NCBI GenBank assembly: GCA_031274335.1
Contig: JAISQG010000278.1
Coordinates: 1 to 5,015, forward strand
Direction of reading: 5' to 3'
Origin: Gracilibacteraceae bacterium
GTDB lineage: Bacteria; Bacillota; Desulfitobacteriia; Desulfitobacteriales; Syntrophobotulaceae
DNA length: 5,015 nt
Position 1 is the stretch's first letter. The number at the start of each line of letters is the position of its first letter. The notes under the pieces are model-generated. The model did not search any database. It worked only from the letters and a program-made list of their open reading frames with translations, and had not been told where the DNA came from. Position numbers and translations under genes: made by a program. Shown piece after piece: positions 1 to 5,015 of the stretch.

Positions 1-94
1 AGTAGAGCCTTAAAGGCTTACGAAGCAAGCCAGTCGATCACATAATGACGTTGATCATATTAAACCATCGCGAAGCGATTTCGTTCTTCAGCCC
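1..94. other. Intergenic stretch with no supported gene
   Basis: I find no gene, RNA gene or convincing terminator here. Two small hairpins are possible: AGCC/GGCT at 6-9 and 15-18, and ATCGC/GCGAT at 67-71 and 75-79 with a GAA loop followed by a loosely T-rich stretch. Both stems are only 4-5 bp, too weak to call as terminators. A 74-codon open frame starting at 45 crosses the repeat at 95-249. It has no ribosome binding site and reads as low-complexity sequence made by that repeat, so it is not annotated. Confidence 0.5.
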
Positions 95-230
95 CCCGTC
101 ATTGCGAGCCGCCGCAGGCACAACAAGCGCGACCGCCGCGCTTGTTGTCTTGCGGCGGTCGCGTTCGCAGTCCTGTATCGCTAATGCGCGGTCGCGCTCG
201 TATCATCGCTCCCCTCCTCGCAATGACGGG
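95..230. repeat. Palindromic intergenic repeat element (MITE/REP-like)
   Basis: The 136-bp element is bounded by perfect 14-bp inverted repeats: CCCGTCATTGCGAG at 95-108 and its reverse complement CTCGCAATGACGGG at 217-230. Inside are a strong hairpin (109-158) and an imperfect direct repeat, GCGGTCGCGTTCG (155-167) against GCGGTCGCGCTCG (188-200), 12 of 13 matching. No transposase or coding frame is present, so it would be a non-autonomous element. From memory, terminal motifs of the form GTCATTGCGAG recur in multicopy intergenic repeats of several bacterial groups; copy number here cannot be judged from one window. I see no clear target-site duplication. It lies upstream of the operon promoter and does not interrupt a recognisable gene. 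Confidence 0.7.
109..158. repeat. Large internal hairpin of the repeat, with an alternative fold
   Basis: ACAACAAGCGCG at 120-131 pairs perfectly with CGCGCTTGTTGT at 137-148 around a 5-base loop. The stem continues after a small internal loop with CCGCCGCA (109-116) against TGCGGCGG (151-158). A competing perfect 12-bp stem can form between CGCGACCGCCGC (128-139) and GCGGCGGTCGCG (152-163), and it shares bases with the first. No T-tract follows on either strand, so this is not an ordinary intrinsic terminator. Whether it acts as RNA or DNA structure is unknown. Confidence 0.6.
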
Positions 231-249
231 CGAGGCAAGCCTCGCCCGT
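226..249. repeat. 11-bp inverted repeat overlapping the right end of the element
   Basis: ACGGGCGAGGC at 226-236 is the reverse complement of GCCTCGCCCGT at 239-249, with AA between them. Its left arm shares five bases (226-230) with the terminal repeat of the 95-230 element, so the two foldings exclude each other in part. It could be the true right boundary of the element, or a separate hairpin. No T-run follows on either strand, so rho-independent termination is unlikely. Confidence 0.55.
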
Positions 250-316
250 TCGGCGTCCCAGAGGTCTGAACAGTAACCGGCGATGTACAGGTGGTCAAAC
301 TTTTCCCGGGAATATA

Positions 317-345
317 TTGATTATACGTGAAAAATATGGCATAAT
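317..345 (+). promoter_or_regulatory. Sigma-70/sigma-A promoter of the hemC operon
   Basis: A -35 box TTGATT (317-322, 4 of 6 consensus bases) and a -10 box CATAAT (340-345, 5 of 6) are separated by exactly 17 bases. TGG directly before the -10 supplies the TGn extended -10 element. The surroundings are AT-rich against an otherwise GC-rich background. Transcription would start near 351-353, leaving a leader of about 90 bases before hemC. This is the only promoter-like site I find, and the downstream genes overlap, so it probably serves all four genes. Confidence 0.7.
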
Positions 346-347
346 GG

Positions 348-379
348 GGAAAATACACGGCGGTTGCCGTGTGTTTTCC
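348..379 (+). promoter_or_regulatory. Stem-loop at the 5' end of the leader transcript
   Basis: Bases 348-361 pair with 366-379 over 14 positions, with one G-T wobble and a GGTT loop. The arms read AAAATACACGGC (350-361) and GCCGTGTGTTTT (366-377), extended by GG/CC. The GC-rich top and the TTTT on the 3' side resemble a short intrinsic terminator, and the A-run on the other side makes it roughly symmetrical. The predicted transcription start (about 351-353) falls inside the left arm, so nascent hemC mRNA would begin with this hairpin. Possible roles are protection of the mRNA 5' end, attenuation, or a terminator for transcripts arriving from either side. The sequence does not decide between these. 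Confidence 0.5.
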
Positions 380-396
380 GCGAACTCATTAATGTG

Positions 397-412
397 ATAA
401 CTTTAAAGTTAT
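397..412. promoter_or_regulatory. Perfect 16-bp palindrome in the hemC leader, possible operator
   Basis: ATAACTTT at 397-404 is followed directly by its reverse complement AAAGTTAT at 405-412. The symmetric core has no spacer and sits between promoter and ribosome binding site, about 50 bases downstream of the predicted transcription start. That geometry suits a dimeric repressor acting as a roadblock. The core does not match the Rex, Fur, PerR, FNR or HrcA consensus well enough for me to name a regulator. A weak AU-rich RNA hairpin is an alternative reading. Confidence 0.4.
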
Positions 413-428
413 TATTCGACAGTTCCTT

Positions 429-434
429 AGGAGG
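429..434 (+). promoter_or_regulatory. Ribosome binding site of hemC
   Basis: A perfect AGGAGG lies 6 bases before the ATG at 441 and 9 bases before the in-frame ATG at 444. Both spacings are workable, so either of the two adjacent methionine codons could be the start. Confidence 0.85.
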
Positions 435-440
435 GCGAGG

Positions 441-1385
441 ATGATGAGGCGGAGCATCAGGGTCGGGAGCAGGGAGAGCCCGCTGGCTCTATGGCAGACG
501 GAATGGGTGTTGGGGAATCTGAAAACCGTTTATCCGCACATATCGTTTGAGATCGTCCCTGTCAAAACCAAAGGAGACGAATTGGCCGCGCTCCCTTTGC
601 CGGCCATCGGAGACAAGGGGCTTTTTACGCGGGAACTGGAAAGCGCGCTGCTGGCGCGCGAAATAGATTTTGCCGTCCACAGCCTGAAAGACGTGCCGGG
701 CGAATTGTTGCCCGGACTCACGCTGCGCACGACCGGAGAGCGCGCGGATCACAGAGACGCTCTGGTCAGCCGTCTGGGGCTTTCGCTGGCGGAATTGCCC
801 CGGGGAGCGCGGGTCGGCACGTCTTCCCTGAGGCGGGCGGCGCAATTGCTCCATTTGAGACCGGATTTGGATATAGTTCCCTTGCGTGGCAATTTGGCCA
901 CGCGCCTGAACAAACTGGATAGCGAAAATCTTGACGGCATCGTCTTGGCCGCGGCCGGGCTATCGCGCCTGGGCCGGACGGAGCGCGTCACAGAGTACCT
1001 GAGCGTCTCTGTCTGTCTGCCCGCCGCAGGCCAGGGAACGCTGGCCGCAGAATGCCGAGCGGACGACGCGGAGACGCTGTCTTTGCTGGCCGCCGTCCGG
1101 CATGTGCCAACCGAATTGGCGGCGGCGGCGGAAAGAACGCTGCTCGCCCGCATGGGTGGGGGCTGCCGCGCGCCGCTGGCCGCGCTGGCCGTCTGGGAGC
1201 GGGGCGAGCTTTTCCTGTCCGCTCTGGCCGCCAGCGCGGACGGACGGCGTCTGGCGCGGGCGGCAGCGGGAGCGGCGGTTGCGGCGCCGCCCGCGGCCGA
1301 AGAGTTGGGGGAGCGCGTCGCCGCGGAGCTGGCCGCGCGAGGTGGCGCGGCGATTTTAGCCGGGGAAAAAAGGGAGCGGATATGA
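441..1385 (+). CDS. hemC: Porphobilinogen deaminase (hydroxymethylbilane synthase)
   Basis: This cytoplasmic enzyme (EC 2.5.1.61) condenses four porphobilinogen molecules into the linear tetrapyrrole hydroxymethylbilane, the substrate of the HemD domain encoded next. The 314-residue length is normal for the family. Visible motifs are the N-terminal RVGSRESPLALWQ (7-19), HSLKDVP (80-86) whose Asp84 matches the catalytic aspartate of the E. coli enzyme, GTSSLRR (126-132) and LRGNLATRL (148-156) in the substrate-binding region, PAAGQG (194-199), and GGGCRAPL (239-246). Cys242 of that last motif is the residue that carries the dipyrromethane cofactor in the family. All key residues are present, so the enzyme should be active. 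The C-terminal third is rich in Ala and Arg, in line with the high GC content. The gene overlaps cobA-hemD by ATGA. The start is at 441, or at 444 one codon later. Confidence 0.97.
   Translation: MMRRSIRVGSRESPLALWQTEWVLGNLKTVYPHISFEIVPVKTKGDELAALPLPAIGDKGLFTRELESALLAREIDFAVHSLKDVPGELLPGLTLRTTGERADHRDALVSRLGLSLAELPRGARVGTSSLRRAAQLLHLRPDLDIVPLRGNLATRLNKLDSENLDGIVLAAAGLSRLGRTERVTEYLSVSVCLPAAGQGTLAAECRADDAETLSLLAAVRHVPTELAAAAERTLLARMGGGCRAPLAALAVWERGELFLSALAASADGRRLARAAAGAAVAAPPAAEELGERVAAELAARGGAAILAGEKRERI
1371..1376 (+). promoter_or_regulatory. Ribosome binding site that fixes the cobA-hemD start
   Basis: AGGGAG lies inside the 3' end of hemC, 5 bases before the ATG at 1382. It supports that start over a possible in-frame start at 1052, which would add 110 low-complexity residues overlapping hemC. 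Confidence 0.75.
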
Positions 1386-2923
1386 GCAAGGGGCATGTGT
1401 TTTTGGTCGGAGCCGGGCCGGGCGATCCGGGGCTTATTACTTTGAAGGGGCTGGAGTGCCTGAAACGGAGCGACGTGCTGGTGTATGACCGCCTGGCGGC
1501 GCCGGAGCTGCTGGATTACGCGCCGGCCGAGACCCGCCGCGTTTATGCGGGCAAATCGCCGGAACGCCACGCCATGTCTCAGAGGGAGATCAACGAACTG
1601 CTGCGGCGGGAAGCCGAAGCGGGGCGCAGCGTCACGCGGCTTAAAGGCGGCGATCCTTTCCTTTTCGGCCGCGGGAGCGAAGAAGCGGCTTTCCTGGCCC
1701 GGCACGGCATACCATTTACCGTGGTTCCCGGCGTCACGTCAGCCGCGGCCGCTCCGGCCTATGCCGGCATCCCCCTGACCCATCGCGGGCTGGCATCGGC
1801 GGTCTCCGTCATCACGGGCAACGAGGATCCGCTGAAGGAAGAATCATCCTTGGACTGGGCGCATATTGCCGCCGGGCGGGAAACGCTTGTTTTTCTCATG
1901 GGCATGGGCAATCTGGCCGCGATATGCTCCCGGCTGACGGCCGGCGGCCGCGACCCGGCCACGCCGGCGGCCGTCGTGTACAGGGGCACATATCCGGATC
2001 AGCGCGTGATCACCGGCACGCTGGCCGACATCGCGGAGCGGGCGGCCGGCGCGGGTTTGACCAGCCCGGCTGTTATCGTGGTGGGGGAAGTAGTGCGCCT
2101 GAGGGCGGAGTTGTCCTGGCTGGAGAAAAAACCGCTTTTCGGCCGGCATATCCTGGTGACCAGGGCGCGAGAGCAAGCCGGCGAACTGAGCGCGGCGCTG
2201 CGGGAACTCGGTGCGGAAGTGAGCGAGTATCCTGTGATCCGCTTCGCACCGCCCGAGCATCCGGAATTGCTCGACAGCGCCGTGCGGCGGGCGGCGGCTT
2301 TTGACTGGGTTATTTTCACGAGCGCGAACGGGGTGCGCTCATTTATGGCGCGCCTGGCGGCGCTGGCTTTGGACATCCGGGAGCTGCGGGGAGCGCGGCT
2401 GGCGGCCATAGGGCCGCAAACGGCGCGGGAGCTGGAGCGTCTGCTTTTGCGCGTGGAGGCTCTGCCGGAAAAATACCGGGCGGAAGATCTGGCCCGCGCC
2501 CTGACCGGCAAGGTCAGGGCCGGCGACCGCGTCCTCCTGCCGCGCGCCGACATCGCGCGCCCATATCTTGCGGCGGAGCTGCGCGCTATGGGCGCGGAGG
2601 TCGAAGAAGTGACGGCCTACCGGACTTTGCGCGCCGGCGAGGACGCGGCCGCCGTGCAGCGGGCGCTGCGCGCGGGCCGGATCGACGCCGTGACCTTCAC
2701 CAGCTCGTCGACGGCGCGTGGCTTCGCGGCGCTCGTCGGCGGAGCGGAGGAGCTGGGACGGGCGGCGGCGGTAAGCATCGGTCCGATTACCAGCGCCGCC
2801 GCGCGGGAGTTGGGGATTCCTGTGGCGGCGGAGGCGGAAGAATACACGATAGCCGGTCTGGTGGCGGCGCTGAGCGCGTATTTCAGCGAAGCGGCGCGGC
2901 TTCACGCGGAGGCGGTAAAATGA
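1382..2923 (+). CDS. cobA-hemD: Fused uroporphyrinogen-III C-methyltransferase / uroporphyrinogen-III synthase
   Basis: This 513-residue bifunctional protein is built from two fused enzymes. Residues 1 to about 245 are a CobA/SUMT methyltransferase (EC 2.1.1.107), which transfers two methyl groups from SAM to uroporphyrinogen III to give precorrin-2. Its motifs are GAGPGDPGLIT (10-20), RLKGGDPFLFGRG (86-98), VVPGVTSA (114-121), PLTHRG (131-136), ITGNED (144-149), FLMGMGNL (171-178) and SPAVIVVGEVV (228-238). Residues from about 254 to the end are HemD (EC 4.2.1.75), which cyclises hydroxymethylbilane to uroporphyrinogen III. It shows GRHILVTRAREQAGELS (254-270), FTSANGV (312-318), IGPQTA (343-348), FTSSST (439-444), SIGPITSAAARELG (465-478) and EYTIAGL (487-493). 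HemD makes the substrate that CobA uses, so the fusion joins consecutive steps. The start at 1382 begins exactly at the family N-terminus and has a ribosome binding site. The gene overlaps both neighbours by ATGA. Confidence 0.96.
   Translation: MSKGHVFLVGAGPGDPGLITLKGLECLKRSDVLVYDRLAAPELLDYAPAETRRVYAGKSPERHAMSQREINELLRREAEAGRSVTRLKGGDPFLFGRGSEEAAFLARHGIPFTVVPGVTSAAAAPAYAGIPLTHRGLASAVSVITGNEDPLKEESSLDWAHIAAGRETLVFLMGMGNLAAICSRLTAGGRDPATPAAVVYRGTYPDQRVITGTLADIAERAAGAGLTSPAVIVVGEVVRLRAELSWLEKKPLFGRHILVTRAREQAGELSAALRELGAEVSEYPVIRFAPPEHPELLDSAVRRAAAFDWVIFTSANGVRSFMARLAALALDIRELRGARLAAIGPQTARELERLLLRVEALPEKYRAEDLARALTGKVRAGDRVLLPRADIARPYLAAELRAMGAEVEEVTAYRTLRAGEDAAAVQRALRAGRIDAVTFTSSSTARGFAALVGGAEELGRAAAVSIGPITSAAARELGIPVAAEAEEYTIAGLVAALSAYFSEAARLHAEAVK
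2908..2912 (+). promoter_or_regulatory. Ribosome binding site of the NirJ1/AhbC-like gene
   Basis: GGAGG within the last codons of cobA-hemD lies 7 bases before the ATG at 2920. It confirms the overlapping start and allows re-initiation by ribosomes that finish cobA-hemD. Confidence 0.75.
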
Positions 2924-4086
2924 TCAGCATCAGCAAAATGCTCGGCGACACGGAACATTACGGGGATACGCTGCGCTACGCGCGGGGAGCGCGGGAACAG
3001 CGGCACGGCGCGGCGCGGGGGCACGGCCCCGTGGTCGTCTGGAATTGCATCCGGACTTGCAATTTGCGCTGCCGTCACTGCTATACCGGCTCGGACGGCC
3101 GGGATTATGAAAAAATGGATACGGAGACGGCCCGCGCTTTTATCAATGACCTGGCGGAATTTCACGTGCCGGTGTTGCTCATCTCCGGGGGCGAACCGCT
3201 GCTGCGCGAAGATCTGCCGGAACTCATCTCCCATGCCCGCTCCGTCGGCCTGCGCGTGACCATATCCACGAACGGCACGCTCATCACGGCTGCCGGGGCG
3301 GCGGAACTGAAAAAACTGGGCGTGAGTTATGTCGGCATCAGCCTCGACGGCCCCGAAGCCGTGAACGACGGATTTCGCGGCAAAAAAGGCGCTTTTTCCG
3401 CCGCGCTCGTTGGATTGCGGCACTGCCAGGCCGCCGGCCAGAAAGTAGGTCTCCGTTTTACGATAAACCGGCATAATCATCGCTATATCAATGATATTTT
3501 TGACCTGGTCGAACAGGAAAATATTCCCAGAATATGCTTTTACCATCTGGTTTACTCCGGCCGGGGTTCGGTGATGGCGGCCGCGGAGGACGTCAGCCAT
3601 GAGGAAAGCCGGGCGGCGATGGACGCTATCATTCGGCGCACGGAGGATTTTCACCGGCGCGGGCTGGACAAAGAAGTGCTTACGGTGGACAATCACGCAG
3701 ACGCGGCGTATCTTTATCTGCGCCTGCGCGAGCGGGATCCGGCGCGGGCGGAAAAGGCGCTGGCCTTGCTCAGGGCCAACGGCGGCAACCGCTCCGGCAT
3801 CGCGATCGCGCAAGTGGATTGGGAGGGAAACGTCCACCCCGATCAATTCACGGCCCATCGCCTGGGCAATGTGCGGGAGCGCAAATTCGGAGCAATCTGG
3901 ACGGATATGAGCAATCCCATCCTGGCCGGGCTCAAAGACCGCCGACCTTTGCTGCGCGGGCGCTGCGCCGCCTGCCGCTGGCTGGATATCTGTAACGGCA
4001 ATTTCCGCGCGCGGGCGGAGGCGCTACACGGCGATTTTTGGGCCGCCGATCCCGCCTGTTATCTGAGTGACGGAGAGATTTTATGA
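2920..4086 (+). CDS. nirJ1: Radical SAM protein NirJ1/AhbC-like, probable 12,18-didecarboxysiroheme deacetylase
   Basis: This is a 388-residue radical SAM enzyme. After a short N-terminal extension (MISISKML, then GDTLRYARGAR at 15-25) comes the strand WNCIRTC and the [4Fe-4S]-SAM motif C47-x3-C51-x2-C54-Y. It is followed by SGGEPLL (89-95), STNGT (116-120) and SLDG (141-144). The C-terminal part has HPDQF (306-310), LGNVRERKFGAIW (315-327), and cysteines 349, 352, 358 and 380 in the arrangement CAAC, CNGNFRARAEA, DPACYL. This is the auxiliary cluster region shared by NirJ and AhbC. In the siroheme-dependent heme route AhbC removes two acetate side chains to give Fe-coproporphyrin III. NirJ acts on the same type of substrate in heme d1 synthesis. 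The neighbouring AhbD-like gene and the absence of other heme d1 genes in view favour the AhbC role, but sequence alone does not prove it. An extra cysteine (Cys43) sits four residues before the motif. Confidence 0.88.
   Translation: MISISKMLGDTEHYGDTLRYARGAREQRHGAARGHGPVVVWNCIRTCNLRCRHCYTGSDGRDYEKMDTETARAFINDLAEFHVPVLLISGGEPLLREDLPELISHARSVGLRVTISTNGTLITAAGAAELKKLGVSYVGISLDGPEAVNDGFRGKKGAFSAALVGLRHCQAAGQKVGLRFTINRHNHRYINDIFDLVEQENIPRICFYHLVYSGRGSVMAAAEDVSHEESRAAMDAIIRRTEDFHRRGLDKEVLTVDNHADAAYLYLRLRERDPARAEKALALLRANGGNRSGIAIAQVDWEGNVHPDQFTAHRLGNVRERKFGAIWTDMSNPILAGLKDRRPLLRGRCAACRWLDICNGNFRARAEALHGDFWAADPACYLSDGEIL
4072..4077 (+). promoter_or_regulatory. Ribosome binding site of the NirJ2/AhbD-like gene
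   Basis: GGAGAG lies 5 bases before the ATG at 4083, inside the end of the preceding gene. It supports the ATGA overlapping start of the gene that runs off the window. Confidence 0.65.
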
Positions 4087-5015
4087 TTATTTCCTGGAAC
4101 ACCACCAACGCCTGCAATCTCTATTGCGCACATTGTTACCGCGACGCCGGCCCCAAAGCTGCGAACGAGCTTTCGACTGCGGAAGGCAAAACCCTGCTCA
4201 GCCAGATCGCCGAAGCCGGCTTCAAAATCATGATTTTCAGCGGCGGAGAGCCGCTCATGCGTCCGGATATTTATGAACTCGTCCGGCACGCCGCGCAATG
4301 CGGCCTGCGGCCGGTGTTCGGCACCAATGGCACGCTCATTGAGCCGGAATCCGCCGCTCGGCTGAAGGAAGCGGGTGCCGTGTGCATCGGCGTCAGCCTG
4401 GACAGCCTTGATCAAGCCAAGCATGATGAATTGCGCGGACGGCGGGGCAGCTGGGAAGAAGCCGTGCGTGGGATGCGCCATTGCCGGAGCGCAGGGCTGG
4501 CTTTTCAGGTGCATACGACGGTCATGGGCTGGAATGATATGGAAATAGAAGCCCTGACCGATTTTGCCGTCAGAGAAGGCGCCGTCGCGCATCATGTTTT
4601 TTTCCTCGTGCCGGCCGGGCGTGCCGCGGACATTGAGCAGGAATCGCTGCGGGCCGAGCAGTACGAGAGTCTCCTGACGCGTATATTGCGCAAGCAGCAG
4701 GAGGTGGAAATTGAGCTGAAGCCGACCTGCGCCCCGCAGTTCACCCGCATCGCCAAGCAATTGGGTATAAAAACGCGTTTCACCAAGGGCTGTCTGGCCG
4801 GCGCGGCCTATTGCATCATCGGTCCGGGGGGAGACGTTCAGCCCTGCGCTTATATGAACATAAAGCTCGGCAACGTGCGGGAACGCTCTTTCGTGGATAT
4901 TTGGCGCAACAGCCCAGTGCTGGCCGAATTGCGCACCCTGAATTTTGAAGGGGACTGCGGCGGCTGCGCTTACAAAAACACTTGCGGCGGCTGCCGGGCC
5001 AGGGCCTGGTATTAC
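4083..5015 (+). CDS. nirJ2: Radical SAM protein NirJ2/AhbD-like, probable heme b synthase (partial, 3' end outside the window)
   Basis: An open frame of 311 codons runs from the ATG at 4083 to the window edge without a stop. It starts MIISWNTTNACNLYC and carries the radical SAM cluster motif C11-x3-C15-x2-C18-Y, then SGGEPLM (53-59), GTNGT (80-84) and SLDS (105-108). The C-terminal half holds KPTCAP (213-218), GCLAG (236-240), Cys244, QPCAY (253-257), LGNVRERSF (262-270) and C292-x2-C295-x5-C301-x2-C304 within CGGCRARAWYY. This cysteine-rich part resembles the SPASM-like auxiliary [4Fe-4S] domain of AhbD, which oxidatively decarboxylates two propionates of Fe-coproporphyrin III to vinyls, giving heme b. 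From the family I expect roughly 15-30 more residues, including one further cysteine. The frame lacks the NirJ1-type N-terminal extension. The name NirJ2 reflects earlier links to heme d1; AhbD function is the better inference here. Confidence 0.87.
   Translation, partial: MIISWNTTNACNLYCAHCYRDAGPKAANELSTAEGKTLLSQIAEAGFKIMIFSGGEPLMRPDIYELVRHAAQCGLRPVFGTNGTLIEPESAARLKEAGAVCIGVSLDSLDQAKHDELRGRRGSWEEAVRGMRHCRSAGLAFQVHTTVMGWNDMEIEALTDFAVREGAVAHHVFFLVPAGRAADIEQESLRAEQYESLLTRILRKQQEVEIELKPTCAPQFTRIAKQLGIKTRFTKGCLAGAAYCIIGPGGDVQPCAYMNIKLGNVRERSFVDIWRNSPVLAELRTLNFEGDCGGCAYKNTCGGCRARAWYY

Noticed and set aside
226..249. Rho-independent terminator
   Set aside because: The stem is strong but there is no T-tract on either strand, and it overlaps the repeat element.
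45..269. 74-codon + strand open frame
   Set aside because: It lacks a ribosome binding site, spans the palindromic repeat and encodes a low-complexity Ser/Arg/Ala product with no recognisable family.
396..401. Second promoter with GATAAC as -10
   Set aside because: It matches only 4 of 6 consensus bases and has no good -35. The site at 317-345 is much stronger.
250..440. Cobalamin or other known riboswitch in the leader
   Set aside because: I see no B12-box-like or other known aptamer core. The leader after the promoter is only about 90 bases and is mostly taken up by the stem-loop and palindrome.
1052..1381. Upstream extension of cobA-hemD to an ATG at 1052
   Set aside because: The added 110 residues are Gly/Arg/Ala-rich, overlap hemC in another frame, and have no counterpart in CobA. 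The ATG at 1382 has a ribosome binding site and begins at the family N-terminus.
749..1705. 318-codon antisense open frame across hemC and cobA-hemD
   Set aside because: It is opposite two clear genes, and its Arg/Ala/Ser/Pro-rich product is typical of a shadow frame in GC-rich DNA.
2902..3858. 318-codon antisense open frame opposite the NirJ1/AhbC-like gene
   Set aside because: The sense strand encodes a full radical SAM protein with all motifs. The antisense product has no recognisable domain.
4059..4760. 233-codon antisense open frame opposite the NirJ2/AhbD-like gene
   Set aside because: The sense frame carries the radical SAM and auxiliary cysteine motifs and is open to the window edge. 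The antisense frame is its shadow.

Overview
The window carries the start of a tetrapyrrole (heme/siroheme) biosynthesis operon on the + strand. It has about 440 bases of upstream non-coding DNA followed by four tightly packed genes: hemC, a fused cobA-hemD, and two consecutive radical SAM genes of the NirJ1/AhbC and NirJ2/AhbD type. The last gene runs off the right edge. The high GC content, strong AGGAGG-type ribosome binding sites, CobA-HemD fusion and NirJ1/NirJ2 pair together suggest an anaerobic Firmicute of the Clostridia/Negativicutes type (for example a Sporomusa-, Heliobacterium- or Desulfitobacterium-like lineage). That placement is inferred from gene content and not from a marker gene.

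Layout. Bases 1-94 hold no gene I can support. Bases 95-249 are a structured intergenic repeat: 14-bp perfect terminal inverted repeats, a strong internal hairpin with an alternative fold, and an 11-bp palindrome overlapping the right end. Bases 317-345 form a good sigma-70/sigma-A promoter with an extended -10. A 14-bp stem-loop begins at about the predicted transcription start (348-379). A perfect 16-bp palindrome lies in the leader (397-412), followed by a Shine-Dalgarno sequence and hemC at 441. From there to the right edge everything is coding, and each of the three gene junctions is an ATGA overlap, so the genes are probably co-transcribed and translationally coupled.

How the genes work together. 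HemC polymerises porphobilinogen to hydroxymethylbilane. The HemD half of the fusion closes it to uroporphyrinogen III, and the CobA half methylates that to precorrin-2, the precursor of siroheme and cobalamin. The two radical SAM proteins resemble the last two enzymes of the siroheme-dependent (Ahb) route to heme b: AhbC removes acetate side chains from 12,18-didecarboxysiroheme, and AhbD oxidatively decarboxylates Fe-coproporphyrin III to heme. Database names of the 'NirJ1/NirJ2, heme d1 biosynthesis' type are probably historical. Missing from the window, and expected nearby or elsewhere, are hemA, hemB, hemL, a precorrin-2 dehydrogenase/ferrochelatase and the AhbA/AhbB siroheme decarboxylase.

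I see no wholly new biological system. The least explained parts are the leader structures between promoter and hemC, the intergenic repeat, and the exact reactions of the two radical SAM enzymes.
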